Below, piece after piece: positions 1 to 12,409 of a stretch of DNA of 64,000 nt (the stretch's first letter is position 1; every line of letters begins with the position of its first letter). The notes under the pieces were generated by a model. The model did not search any database, had not been told where the DNA came from, and saw only the letters and a program-made list of their open reading frames with translations. The position numbers were made by a program, and so were the translations under genes. The DNA is from Haberlea rhodopensis. Lineage: Eukaryota; Streptophyta; Magnoliopsida; Lamiales; Gesneriaceae. The stretch spans positions 930,001 through 994,000 of the forward strand of contig CAJQUN010000174.1 in assembly GCA_907163345.1 (NCBI GenBank), read 5' to 3'.

Positions 1-389
1 AGAAGCTCATTTTTGTGCTAAAAATATGAACATTACATGATTATACTCTCTTCTTTGTGCTATCCTATCTTTTCTTTGAAGCCAAGCACCTAGGCCTAAC
101 GCTACAAGCTTAAAAAGACCTATTGATCCAAGTCGTAGTGACTACATTAGTGGAGAAGTTGTTTGAAAATAGGACTACATGGTGCTCAATGATAATCTTA
201 ACTTTCATTACCTAGCATGATTTGATCTATGAAAATTGCATGAAACTTGAAAGTGACAATAGCACACACGCACGTTCTGATTCAGAGACATGTTGCTTGA
301 TCTAGGAGAAACACAACGTGTTGAACTTTCTGATTAACTGTTATTTGTCTGTAAGTGAGATGTTTGAGTTACTTGATTGACTATGAATT
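1..389 (+). mobile_element. Athila-like element A, 3' internal region (left part, split)
   Basis: This is non-coding sequence. It matches, in reverse complement, the stretch between the polypurine tract and the last ORF of the Athila-like elements near 19480-19740 and 52030-52330. The shared landmark is the GGCTTCAAAGAAAA tract beside the AGGCCT site. Element A lies on the plus strand and its 5' part is outside the window. The segment ends in GAATT (385-389), the target duplication of the LARD-like element that splits it. It continues at 9359. Confidence 0.7.
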
Positions 390-2864
390 TGTAAGGACCC
401 CAAGCCCTTAACCCTTGATTAGTGTATTAATCATTATGTGTGGCACATGCTTTCAATAAAATCAATCGGGAAACTCAGATGATACTTTACCATTGAATGG
501 CAATTACAAAATTTCTTTAATATTCAACATTAAGATCATCTCTACCAACAAATAGACTCATAGATTCCGCCCATTTTCATCCCCATTACACCACTTTTTA
601 CATGGTGGACTTTTATAAAAATTTGGGCAGAGTCTCCCCATAAATAGAGCCATCCCGAAATAAAAGCACATCACAATATATAGTTCCCGGCCAGGGAAAA
701 CACATACTCAACAGAATACAGCAACGCTAAGTAAATTCCCAGCCAGGGAAGACACCACACATAAGACAACATAAATGGGTTTCAACACCCACATAATACA
801 CCCATGACTCTCATATCATTAGCAATTCTACCCTTAATTGCATGCAACATAGAATGAAAGAGAGAAAGGCTCATGCCTTTATATACAACCCATATACAAG
901 CATAACCGTGCTCACATGCGAGCATCATAAATATGTATATAACCTTCGGGTGTATATAAGTACTCTATACGATACCATGCTCCATCAAGCCCTGGTACCA
1001 TGATCCTGGGAGTACATCCAATCAACAGCTCGAGCTCAGCTCCACAGCCATCGATGTACCTGTTCACCTGCCCCAACAGAGACAGCCCCCAACGGGGTGA
1101 GCATACCAATACACAAAATCCCATAATCACAATAATGAAATTCATAATTTACAACAAAAGTAAATACTAATGAATTTTAAATGATACTCCCTGGATGGCA
1201 ACGTCCTCATCCGGGACTCCGTGTACTGTCCCTGTTCTCACAATCATCAAACTCATCAAATCTCAAAAATCAGTAAATCAACACATTGATTTAACTCATA
1301 GCATGCATGATTCTCAAGTATCAATAATTAATGATTCCAAATACATTATACATACAAATATAGATATCTCGATATCTAATACTGATTTTCAACTTTGCTA
1401 CCAATCACAGATAGCTCAAATGCCTAGCATTTATTTTACCAATTCTCCATTATACTTAGACATCTCACATGTCTTATAACGAATACATGATTCCACGATC
1501 ATTCTCAGGCATCTCAAATGCCCTACAATAGTCATATAAACCCAGTACCCCATATCTCTTATAAGGTCATACTACTCTAGTATCACGCACGCTTGTGGCG
1601 GCGATGTCAAGGTTGGGTCGTTCCATAACTATATCAACACATATATATAACCATACGCACAACCATCAATGCAATCAAAATACATTATGCATTTCACAAA
1701 TGCTCTCATATAAAGTAATGCTCGTACGTCGCACGTACCTTAAATCTCCGAAGTCCGAGCCAAACCTTGCTCGAGTTCCATGCCCCGAGGAACGATGTGC
1801 TAACACGATAAATAATTCACAATTATTTACGAACATGCAACCCATGCTCAAGCACACCCATAACCCTCAAAATATTGTCAACACACGACAATTAACCATT
1901 TAAAAGACCCGGGGCAGGGCATATGCAGGGAGGGAAAACGAATGAGACATATCGAAAATTGTTCAAGAACACCCTTCAATTTTTCGAACCCTATTCTCAC
2001 AAATCGAACCCAAACTAAGCACCATAATACATCTAAAACATGTAATAATCGATCACTAACAAGAATCACCGCTCCCCTGCCAAAACCCCTAAAATCGAGC
2101 TCTAACATCACGCAAGCAGTGATGAAATTCGAACCATAAGCCACAAATTTTTGAACCATTAAAGTATGAAATATTTTCGACCCAAAATGCAGCACAAAAC
2201 GCCCCAAAAACACCTGAAGAAAAGCCCCAAAAACATACCAAAAATCGAGCCCCAAATCGGACAGATTCCAGTTTTCGAACCCTAGCGCTTTTCTGGCAAA
2301 TCCGAACGCGATTCTCGACGAAACATCGAATTGTTGGTATGGAGAGGTGCGCCTGGAAGAGACGAAGCCACCGGTGGGTCGGACGCGCCGAACGGCGGCC
2401 GGACGGCGGCGGGCGCAGCGCTTTTATGCGCGGGGGTTGGGGAAAAACGGGAAGGCCGACGGGGAGAGAGAGACGAGCTGGAGGAGGAAAATGGTTCCAA
2501 TAATTAAAATCTCGGGTTCAACTGGTATTTATAGCAAAAATACCCCGAAATACTAATAGCCCCACAAATACATCACGATTCATTAAAAATCATCTGTTTT
2601 CAAAAATTCTCTCTCTAACTCCAAAACCCCCTACCGGTGCCCACACAAGGCACCCCAGATTCCGAGTCACACTAAAAACCCAACTCTTAGGTTTTTCACC
2701 CAAATGAGAATACAATCTCAACCTCGGGATCCAACGATCCCAACTACCCAAATAAACGAGCCCAGAAGGCCCAACACCGCGATTAAACTCCAAATCGCCA
2801 CGTAAAACAACTTTAGGGGTTATTAACACTCCGGGATTAACATCTATAATCTCTGGTCATCACA
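390..2864 (-). repeat. LARD1 3' LTR
   Basis: This is the left LTR (2475 bp), which is the 3' LTR because the element reads on the minus strand. It matches 6890-9358 almost base for base, with scattered substitutions and small indels. The short ORFs inside it recur in the other LTR only because the LTR is duplicated. They resemble no protein I know. Confidence 0.88.
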
Positions 2865-2875
2865 ATATCCCCCAC
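2865..2875 (-). promoter_or_regulatory. LARD1 polypurine tract
   Basis: On the minus strand AGTGGGGGATAT directly precedes the TGTGATGACC start of the 3' LTR. This is the expected place for the plus-strand DNA primer in reverse transcription. Confidence 0.7.
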
Positions 2876-5320
2876 TAAAAGAATTTTGTCCTCGAAATTA
2901 GCATTGGTGTATCACGTAACACTCGGGCTACACAACAACATGAAGCCATAACCTCGATCCTTGACCATATTAGGATCGTCTTAAATAAACGCGAGGATAC
3001 TTACCTCACATCGAACTCTGAAACAGAGCGACCTACCAAAACCAACTTATCACCCAAGAGGCAAAACGTACTTCGATGCGGTTCATCCCAAAGGTCAGTC
3101 TCTCATGACTGCAACACAACCGATACTTACGACTGTAAATCGGATGGTCATCCTTAGTTCTAATACGACTAGTAAGAACGCATCATGAATGACACCTCAA
3201 CCGTGAGAACGTTGACCTCGTGTCAAACTCTGGAGTGGAATAGACTTCCAAATCCATCATAACGTCAAAGAGCGTCAGCACAACTCAACGCTAACAGTCC
3301 AAAAGCAGTTAGTCAACTGAAACTGCAAGGATTCGAATCGCTCCCGATTCTATCGTAGATATCATCCAATGACATCTTTATTATGACTCACGATGTCTAA
3401 TACACATCATTACGAGGAAAACACTAGTATACCACGATGTACACATACCAAACCTGGTCTCCACTTTCAAACCTCCTCCATCAAATGAGCAATCGCATCA
3501 TTGCAACTCAATTTGGGTAACTCACGGCCACAGATTCATACAAAAGACATCTCACAAGATGTCCACCTCCGGATATTCCAAGGATCACATCCTGATCATA
3601 AATAAACCATCGAGACTCCACAGAGTTCAAATTCTGAAAGGACATGCAATAAACCCATGGCATCCTCAACGCTTGTGTCGACAGCTACACCCAACCAATC
3701 CGAATTCCTGCCATCCCTTGATAATCCTAGGATTTAACAATCCAAACTTGGGAAGGCTATCGCATAACTCGAAGGAAAACACCAACAAGGAAACACCTCA
3801 ACCCACACAAGATAATCCCTCCTCAAAGGGAGTCAACTAACTTCACGATTGTTTCTCATAATTTATCGTGCCATGGAGATTCCCAATCTCAAGGTGTTCA
3901 ATATCTCTCATCAGAGATTTAACCATCCAAAAATAGTATAACTCTATGCTTGACAAAAGGAAATCAATAACTGGCATCCGTATACTCACCGGTATACCTG
4001 CCTAGGCACGGACATCACATGCATACTCAATGCACTTGGCTCGGGTATCTACAACATACCCCTAAGCCCCAAACACAACTGTCAATTCTGAGTCATTCCC
4101 ATGCAGTGGAGAATGATAATCGACGATCAACAACACGGCGTGATTCCCAAAATCAACACCACACGTACCAACTTACCGAATCCTTCAAAATTCCCAAATA
4201 AGTATAATACTACCTCCTTCCCCACAAGGGAAGTGCTATCGAACTCAAGATCCACTAGTCTCGAACCACCGTTCGAAAAAACTGGATACAATAACACCCA
4301 TTGCATCCCAAGTACACGGATTCCCCAGATCGAGTCAACGACGACTTGATGACTCTCTTGTTGGTACTCCAACATTATGAGCTGTCCCAGACAAGTCCCT
4401 CAAGACAAAAGACGCATAACGTTCTCATGAGGTGTTACATGCCTCAAACATCATGCTACAAAGGGACAATCAAAAGCCTGCCAAAAGTCTTCATCGTATC
4501 ATCATACGATTCACCAAACTTGGTTCCAACGTGTAGTATCATGGCTCCAACAAGCACACTATATCATTCCCCCAATATCTGGCTAGCAAAGCGCTGTCTC
4601 CATAGGCTCATATCAAGCCCACCAACAAACCATATGTTCCATCTCGGTATGCCATACCGTACAAACCGTTAGAGTAATGGGTCATCGCCCAACATATCTC
4701 TAAAATACCTAGCACAATGGACAACCCGGTGTCCTTGCTTACTTATGATGCAATCATAATCCGTTAAGACTTATCCCACACCCTCAGGGTGGGTGTAACC
4801 ATGTCTACCCTACATCACAACACAAGCGAGTAGTTTCCTCAATGGTTACTCTTACCACCAATCACTTGGCCCTAGCCAAACCAACGAGCATACCCAAGGG
4901 TATCATTGCTCGACAAATATTTACCTCTATAACATGATGTGGTACATTACCGGTACAATACATCCAATACTCCACCGAGCAAACCTGCTCGGCAAAAGGT
5001 CTCATCAACTAGTGACCCAGACTCTACCATGTGCTCACCATCGGCACTCAACCATACAACCAAATACATAACATAAATGTATTAACCATCAAAACGACGC
5101 TACACGTCTACATAGAACATCCACTATGCCATAGTCATCCCGTGACGGTACCTGTCAACATACAACTTTGAAATAATATTGTCGACTCGTGACGGTATAT
5201 GTCGATACACGACGTCTATAGTCTCATCGTCAAACACATGACAACATAAGTAAATTAACACATGATATCCACAATAGTGCTAAATAAACAGTAATATGCC
5301 ATACCTCATTGCTAACAATA
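2876..5320 (-). other. LARD1 internal domain, non-coding
   Basis: This stretch of about 2.4 kb lies between the polypurine tract and the hairpin-repeat array. I see no gag, protease, RT or integrase motif on either strand; the ORFs are short and have no recognisable content. Base composition is moderate rather than AT-rich. It is either conserved filler needed for RNA size or decayed beyond recognition. Confidence 0.6.
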
Positions 5321-6460
5321 TAGCGGCATACCTGTCTCCGTCATCCAACAGTGGTACGCAATCAGCACCCATCGCTCGTAGGTGGCGTAATCCAGCGTCA
5401 TGTACATAGCGGCATAACCGTCGCTATAGAATCAGTGGCATAATCCCTCGTCATAGAGTCAGCGGCATAACACATCGTTATAGACATCTGGCGGCATGAA
5501 CCATCGCCATAGATGTAGCGGAATGTACCATCGCTATGAACACCCGGCGGCATAAGTCATCGCCAATGGAATAGCGGAACGAACCATCGCTATGAATATA
5601 TCCGGCGGCAAGAATCATCGCCAATCAATATAGCGGAATGAACCATCGCTATCAATATATCCGGCGGCAAGAATCATCGCCAATCAATATAGCGGAATGA
5701 ACCATCGCTATCAATATATCCGGCGGCAATAACCATCGCCAATCAATATAGCGGAATGAGACATCGCTATCAATATATCCGGCGGCAAGAACCATCGCCA
5801 ATCAATATAGCGGAATGAGACATCGCTATCAATACACTTGGCGGCATGAACCATCGCCAACCAACATAGCGGAATGAGACATCGCTATCAATACACTTGG
5901 CGGCATGAACCATCGCCAACCAACATAGCGGAATGAGACATCGCTGTCAATACACTTGGCGGCATGAACCATCGCCAACCAACATAGCAGAATGAGACAT
6001 CGCTATCAATGTCGATAATGTGGTTGTTCCGGTCTTGTTATAGCAGCGGAATTTTAGGACCCCTCGCTTCGACATATAGCGGCAACATATGATATCCCTC
6101 GCTTCGACAATGACAGCGGCATGTTACCTCGCTTAGACATGACAGCGGCAAATATCATATTACCATCGCTTCATATGACAGCGGCAAGTACCTCCCTCGC
6201 TCGAATATAACAACTACCGGAACTTCCACTAGCTCCATGTACCTGCATCCAGGTTAATACCACAGTTCACAATATAATGATCGATATCACGTTCCAGTTA
6301 TAACCACAATATTCCACATTAATCATTAGAATTGTGACTGTTCCGGTCCCAATACAACAGCGGAATTTTAGGACCCCTCGCTTCGACAATGACAGCGGCA
6401 TGTTACCTCGCTTAGACATGACAGCGGCAAGTACCTCCCTCGCTCGGAGATAAAGGCTAC
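5321..6460 (-). repeat. Covarying hairpin array in LARD1 leader
   Basis: The core (about 5462-6012) is a tandem repeat of 59-bp period made of two half-units. One half contains ATAGCG, 11 nt, then CGCTAT. The other contains TTGGCG or CGGCG, 11 nt, then CGCCAA or CGCC. Each half is thus a short inverted repeat with a constant 11-nt loop (such as GAATGAACCAT), and the arms change together. Looser copies with AGCGGC...CTCGCT continue at 6050-6205 and 6355-6460. On the minus-strand RNA the array lies about 0.4-1.5 kb after the primer site. Confidence 0.85.
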
Positions 6461-6873
6461 CGGAACATTCATCAATTCTACCACAATAATCAAACACAAC
6501 ATTTGGTTCCATTATCACAATATATCACTATCATGTCACATATATCATCACATGTAAGGGTTCACTATCCATGATATACATAATCAAATGTGCAACACGT
6601 TTTACCGTCCGAAGCCCGTACGTCTCACATTTCGTGATTTTCCTACAAAATCAGATCCCTTAACACATAATACATGAAGTGCCAGACATCACCATTAATG
6701 CCATCCCATCACATTCTACACGATTCCTGCAACCACAGTGATTAGCAACACCACTTTTCATATCATAAAAGCACATAACAACTAGTTGTGTCATACAACA
6801 TTAATGCCATCATGCATAAATATGTGCTATCAATAACTCCCTAGGCCCTTAACAGCCCCAAAGAGCAACCACT

Positions 6874-6885
6874 GCTCTGATACCA
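6874..6885 (-). other. LARD1 primer-binding site (tRNA-iMet)
   Basis: On the minus strand TGGTATCAGAGC lies four bases inside the 5' LTR end. It is complementary to the 3' end of plant initiator tRNA-Met, the usual primer for many plant LTR elements. It fixes the element's orientation. Confidence 0.9.
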
Positions 6886-6889
6886 CTAA

Positions 6890-9358
6890 TGTAAGGACCC
6901 CAAGCCCTTAACCCTTGATTAGTGTATTAATCATTATGTGTGGCACATGCTTTCAATAAAATCAATCGGGAAACTCAGATGATACTTTACCATTGAATGG
7001 CAATTACAAAATTTCTTTAATATTCAACATTAAGATCATCTCTACCAACAAATAGACTCATAGATTCCGTCCATTTCCATCCCCATTACACCACTTTTTA
7101 CATGGTGGACTTTTATAAAAATTTGGGCAGAGTCTCCCCATAAATAGAGCCATCCCGAAATAAAAGCACATCACAATATATAGTTCCCGGCCAGGGAAAA
7201 CACATACTCAACAGAATACAGCAACGCTAAGTAAATTCCCAGCCAGGGAAGACACCACACATAAGACAACATAAATGGGTTTCAACACCCACATAATACA
7301 CCCATGACTCTCATATCATTAGCAATTCTACCCTTAATTGCATGCAACATAGAATGAAAGAGAGAAAGGCTCATGCCTTTATATACAACCCATATACAAG
7401 CATAACCGTGCTCACATCCGAGCATCATAAATATGTATATAACCTTCGGGTGTATATAAGTACTCTATACGATACCGTGCTCCATCAAGCCCTGGTACCA
7501 TGATCCTGGGAGTACATCCAATCAACAGCTCGAGCTCAGCTCCACAGCCATCGATGTACATGTTCACCTGCCCCAACAGAGACAGCCCCCAACAGGGTGA
7601 GCATACCAATACACAAAATCCCATAATCACAATAATGAAATTCATAATTTACAACAAAAGTAAATATAATGAATTTTAAATGATACTCCCTGGATGGCAA
7701 CGTCCTCATCCGGGATTCCGTGTACTGTCCCTGTTCTCACAATCATCAAACTCATCAAATCTCAAAAATCAGTAAATCAACACATTGATTTAACTCATAG
7801 CATGCCTGATTCTCAAGTATCAATAATTAATGATTCCAAAATCATTATACATACATATAGATATCTCGATATCTAATACTGATTTTCAACTTTGCTACCA
7901 ATCACAGATAGCTCAAATGCCTAGCATTTATTTTACCAATTCTCCATTATACTTAGACATCTCACATGTCTTATAATGAATACATGATTCAACGATCATT
8001 CTCAGGCATCTCAAATGCCCTACAATAGTCATATAAAACCAGTACACCATATCTCTTATAAGGTCATACTACTCTAGTATCACGCACGCTTGTGGCGGCG
8101 ATGTCAAGGTTGGGTCGTTCCATAACTATATCAACACATATATATAACCATACGCACAACCATCAATGCAATCAAAATACATTATGCATTTCACAAATGC
8201 TCTCATATAAAGTAATGCTCGTACGTCGCACGTACCTTAAATCTCCGAAGTCCGAGCCAAACCTTGCTCGAGTTCCATGCCCCGAGGAACGATGTGCTAA
8301 CACGATAAATAATTCACAATTATTTACGAACATGCAACCCATGCTCAAGCACACCCATAACCCTCAAAATATTGTCAACACACGACAATTAACCATTTAA
8401 AAGACCCGGGGCAGGGCATATGCAGGGAGGGAAAACGAATGAGACATATCGAAAATTGTTCAAGAACACCCTTCAATATTTCGAACCCTATTCTCACAAA
8501 TCGAACCCAAACTAAGCACCATAATACATCTAAAACATGTTAATCGATCAATAACAAGAATCATCGCTCCCCTGCCAATACCCCTAAAATCGAGCCCTAA
8601 CATCACGCAAGCAGTGATGAAATTCGAACCATAAGCCACAAATTTTTGAACCATTAAAGTATGAAATATTTTCGACCCAAAATGCAGCACAAAACGCCCC
8701 AAAAACACCCGAAGAAAATCCCCAAAAACATACCAAAAATCGAGCCCCAAATCGGACAGATTCCAGTTTTCGAACCCTAGCGCTTTTCTGGCAAATCCGA
8801 ACGCGATTCTCGACGAAACTCGAATTGTTGGTATGGAGAGGTGCGCCTGGAAGAGACGAAGCCACCGGTGGGTCGGACGCGCTGAACGGCGGCCGGACGG
8901 CGGCGGGCGCAACACTTTTATGCGCGGGGGTTGGGGAAAAACGGGAAGGCCGACGGGGAGAGAGAAACGGGCTGGAGGAGGAAAATGGTTCCAATAATTA
9001 AAATCTCGGGTTCAACTGGTATTTATAGCAAAAATACCCCGAAATACTAATAGCCCCACAAATACATCATGATTCATTAAAAATCATCTGTTTTCAAAAA
9101 TTCTCTCTCTAACTCCAAAACCCCCTACCGGTGCCCACACAAGGCACCCCAGATCCCGAGTCACACTAAAAACCCAACTCTTAGGTTTTTCACCGAAATG
9201 AGAATACAATCTCAACCTCGGGATCCAACGATCCCAACTACCCAAATAAACGAGCCCAGAAGGCCCAACACCGTGATTAAACTCCAAATCGCCACGTAAA
9301 ACAACTTTAGGGGTTATTAACACTCCGGGATTAACATCTATAATCTCTGGTCATCACA
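6890..9358 (-). repeat. LARD1 5' LTR
   Basis: This is the right LTR (2469 bp), the 5' LTR on the minus strand, running from TGTGATGACC to CCTTACA. It would hold the promoter. It carries GGTACGTGCGACGTACGA (8219-8236 reversed), which is also found in the unrelated LARD2 LTR. Confidence 0.88.
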
Positions 9359-9446
9359 GAATTTGTTTATTTGAATCTTCAATATTGAACTCTACTTTGT
9401 GATCTTATTTCTTGCTCGAGACGATCAAGTTTAAGTTTGGGGGAGT
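9359..9446 (+). mobile_element. Athila-like element A, 3' internal end with polypurine tract
   Basis: This is the continuation of element A after the LARD1 insertion, starting with the second copy of GAATT. It ends in TTAAGTTTGGGGGAGT, the polypurine tract typical of this family, immediately before the LTR. The preceding text (CTCGAGACGATCAAG) matches the reverse complement of the same place in elements B and C. Confidence 0.75.
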
Positions 9447-11202
9447 TGATAAGTGTGATTTTTACACTTAATTTGATATATGATTAGGGGCGTTTTTATA
9501 GTGATTCATGGAAAATATTACGCATTTTGGTATATAATTGTATATTTCAGGAATCCAGGTCCAAATACATAAAAGTTGAGAAATTTAGCTTAAAATGTGA
9601 AAGATGACCAAACCGAGCACAACTGGATTTTATCAAACATGGATGAAAAATTATATTATAATATATGAAATTATAATATACGATATGAGATAAAGGGATG
9701 TTTGGAGAGCAATTGACGTAATTAAAAGAGGATCACACGTCTGTGAAAAGGAAAGATTCACGTAAAATGCGTGAAGATATTGACGCAATAGAGGAGGAGA
9801 TTCACAGAGGGAAGGAGACGTGAATAAGAGAATTCTACAAGGAAAAAAATCAGGCTGGACGTGAGAAGATAGAGATACACGAAGGAGAAAGGAAACAATA
9901 TCGGAGGAGTACGGGAGCAGCAGAATATTTACTGGAGGAATCAGAAACATATCAGAAAGAAAAGAAGAAAAACGTGAACAGATTGAAGAACAGCAACAGG
10001 AGACGCGAAGATTGGAGAGTAGGAGGAGAGACGTAGAGTTACGTAAGGGAGGATCAGATTAAAGAAGAGAAGGAGACGGGAGGATCAGATAAAAGAAGAG
10101 AAGAGGAGATCCAAGTTCTGATTGGCCTGGAGACGTGAACAGAATTACGAGAGTCAGGGAAAAGAGTGACTTGAGAGGAGGAGATTGAACAGACGATAAT
10201 TTCTCAAAAGTCTCAGTCTGCGCACGTAACTTGGCTTCTGGACGTTCCACGGATTCATTTGGAAGGAACAGAGCAGAAGAACTCACGTGAAGAGGAAGAA
10301 GACTCGCGTACAGCACTACAAAGGGAGAGACGGAGTTACGGATCGACAACGCGATTCAACATCGCTAGTTTATACGTATTTCTAAACTTTGTTTGATTCT
10401 ATTTAATTTTCTTATGCTTTTGAGTTGAAAAACATGATATTGCATTTGATTTTGAATATGTTGTTAGGCTAAGTTTGTTATCAAGATTTAGGGGATCCTT
10501 TGTATGAACCCATGATTTAATTTTAATGTTTTGATTGATTCTTATTTATCTAAGTGCATAGATCATTGTTCTTCATACTTTTAAGGGTTTGGCCATCCTT
10601 GAATGATATTAAATTACAATTGAGATCGAGAGATAAAATTGGAATTCGATATAGTGATTTATGCCGTGGATTTCAGACTGAGATCGAGAGATGAAGTCAA
10701 ATACACGTGTGATAGCTATAGATATCTAGTAATCGAAGGCTAGTAGTTTTCATAGATCGTTATACGATATTAATTGTTCAATAAGGGTACGAGAGTGGCT
10801 TATTGTTACATTAGTATTAGATTTGTTATAGCCGGACCAAGGTATAGCAAGTGAATTAGGAAAACTCGTCACCTTAGATTGTATGAATTAATTCTTAACT
10901 AATAGGCGAATTGTGGTGGACTACATAGGTGAACCGAAAGTCTTGATAATTGTCTCTATTGATTTTATTCTCTATCGTTTGTTTGGATTTATTATTGAGT
11001 TAATTAGTTAAATTAGTTAATTAGTTATAACCAATTTTCGTAGGCTAAATATAGTTAAACTAGTGGAGTTTGGTAATTGTTTACTAGTCCTCGTGGGATC
11101 AACAATCCGTACTTTTTATATCATTATACTAAAACTTGACACCGTGCACTTGCGGTATAGAATCGCTACACTCAAAAATACTGTTTAAAATAAAAGCGAT
11201 CA
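9447..11202 (+). repeat. Athila-like element A, 3' LTR
   Basis: This LTR of 1756 bp begins TGATAAGTG and ends AAGCGATCA. Its last 100 bp align with the LTR ends of elements B and C, including the family motif CCGTGCACTTGCGGTA near 11140. The left part (about 9690-10350) is strongly purine-rich and has many ACGTGA-type hexamers. It is followed by GTAAT, the presumed target duplication, whose partner is outside the window. Confidence 0.82.
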
Positions 11203-11207
11203 GTAAT

Positions 11208-12336
11208 TCCAAACGACGAGGATGAACTGTATTATACACAGATGCCAGTTATCATTGGTGGGCTGCGGTACTTATGAAGGTCAAACCAAATGAAGAAGTG
11301 TCATGCAGATATTGCAGCAATCTATTTGACAGCAGCGAAGTTATTAGATGGCACATCAACGAGAAGGAATTCTTTGCAGTTCGAAAGGCTTTTAAGAAAT
11401 GACCACTTTTTTTACTGGCGAAGAAATTTATCTTGAAAATAGATAATACGAGTGTCAAGGCCTTTTTAAAAAATAAAATAATAACCAGAAAAGGCTAGAC
11501 TTTTAAGATGACAAGCTGAATGCCAATATTATGATTATGATATTGTCATATGAAGTCTGATAAAAACATTCTTGCAGATATCTTAACGAGAGATGGAAGC
11601 GAGTGAAGCCAATTCCATCATAACGAGATCAAAGCACCTCAGAGAAAATCTGGATGAGCTAGGCAAGGAGATCAACGACCTTGTGATTAATTCTAAGTCG
11701 CGGGTCAAGTACAGGAAATGGGTCTCACGAAGGTCCAACGCTATGAAGGATACCATCCAGGCTCACACCTGTTTATGGGACACTCTTTATATTCCCCTCC
11801 GACGGGATGCTTCAGGAGTAAAGCTAAAGCCGTGTTTCAGATAGCCGGGCTCATTAACCGGTGTGGGGGATTCAAGTACCACCACTACGAGTCCTAGTAT
11901 TGATCCTTTCAGGGAAGATAAAGAAGGAAAAATTGATTCCTAGGTATCGAGGATATCTGAAGAATCAAGTCAACCCAGCACCTCGGGGGTTAAAGAGGGA
12001 GAGATTAATCTTAGGCCAATGGCGAGCAAGTCTAAGGTTAATACTAATGAGGTTAAAGTTTTCTCAACTCCCCCTTTGCAGGAATATCAAAAAATATGGG
12101 AGAATCTCCATATAAGAGTGGGTGAAATTCCTGGAAAAATAACTGCAGATTGGTCAGGAAAATACCCAAGAATGTGGATGCATCCTGGTGTCAAACCAGA
12201 AAGTGTTCGCGAGTGGTTTGATTTTGGCTGCCTAGCCTCAGTCTTTACCACAACACCAAGTTTTCTAGGAAATCGTGAAATTACCGGAGTGGATCTACGA
12301 ATGGGTGTATGACTCATGGCAAATAATCGTACACTC
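11208..12336 (+). pseudogene. Endogenous pararetrovirus-like (caulimovirid) fragment
   Basis: The first part (about 11230-11590) reads as the C-terminal RNase H region of a reverse transcriptase polyprotein. It has an acidic D-A-S start and ends in a LADILTRD-type motif, which is more caulimovirid-like than Ty3-like. It contains several in-frame stops. An ATG at 11593 then opens a second, overlapping reading frame with a charged, probably helical N-terminus (to 11844). A Ser/Thr/Glu-rich linker and a block containing PGVKPESVREWFDFG (12019-12312) follow, and no integrase is visible. A short second ORF directly after RNase H fits florendovirus-like endogenous sequences, but that assignment is from memory. 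It is broken and cannot encode intact proteins. A gypsy RNase H remnant is the alternative. Confidence 0.42.
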
Positions 12337-12409
12337 TGACAAGGATATGCCCTAAGACAACTCATTAGATGATTGTTCGTATATGCCCTAAGACAACTCA
12401 TTATATGAT
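12337..12409 (+). repeat. Tandem duplication of the copia LTR start
   Basis: The first bases of the copia LTR (ATATGCCCTAAGACAACTCA and the next dozen) occur three times in a row, at about 12345, 12381 and 12416, with spacing near 36 bp. Only the third copy continues into a full LTR. The first two are extra U3-edge copies, so the true element boundary may be at 12337. I could not find a target duplication matching the right end. Confidence 0.6.

Larger units (their letters stand above)
390..9358 (-). mobile_element. LARD-like non-autonomous LTR retrotransposon (LARD1)
   Basis: This is a complete LTR element of 8969 bp on the minus strand. It has two near-identical LTRs of about 2.47 kb that begin TG and end CA, and a perfect 5-bp target duplication GAATT (385-389 and 9359-9363). 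A primer site matches the 3' end of initiator tRNA-Met, and a polypurine tract is present. The internal domain of about 4.0 kb has no ORF resembling gag or pol. Long LTRs, a non-coding interior and intact cis-signals fit the LARD class. The text before the 3' LTR on the minus strand (TTCGAGGACAAAATTCT, then a G-rich tract) resembles Ty3/gypsy Tekay/Del ends, so a gypsy parent is inferred. It is inserted into Athila-like element A. Confidence 0.88.

Noticed and set aside
912..1145. A 77-codon frame on the minus strand, repeated at 7412-7645
   Set aside because: It recurs only because both copies lie in the two LTRs of LARD1. It has no recognisable domain and no separate selection can be seen.
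5462..6012. Regular repeats resembling a CRISPR array
   Set aside because: The units are contiguous with no unique spacers, and the surroundings are a plant retrotransposon.
9651..10349. Minus-strand frames of 96-99 codons rich in Ser, Leu and Phe
   Set aside because: They are the complement of the purine-rich LTR segment. The composition explains the open frames.
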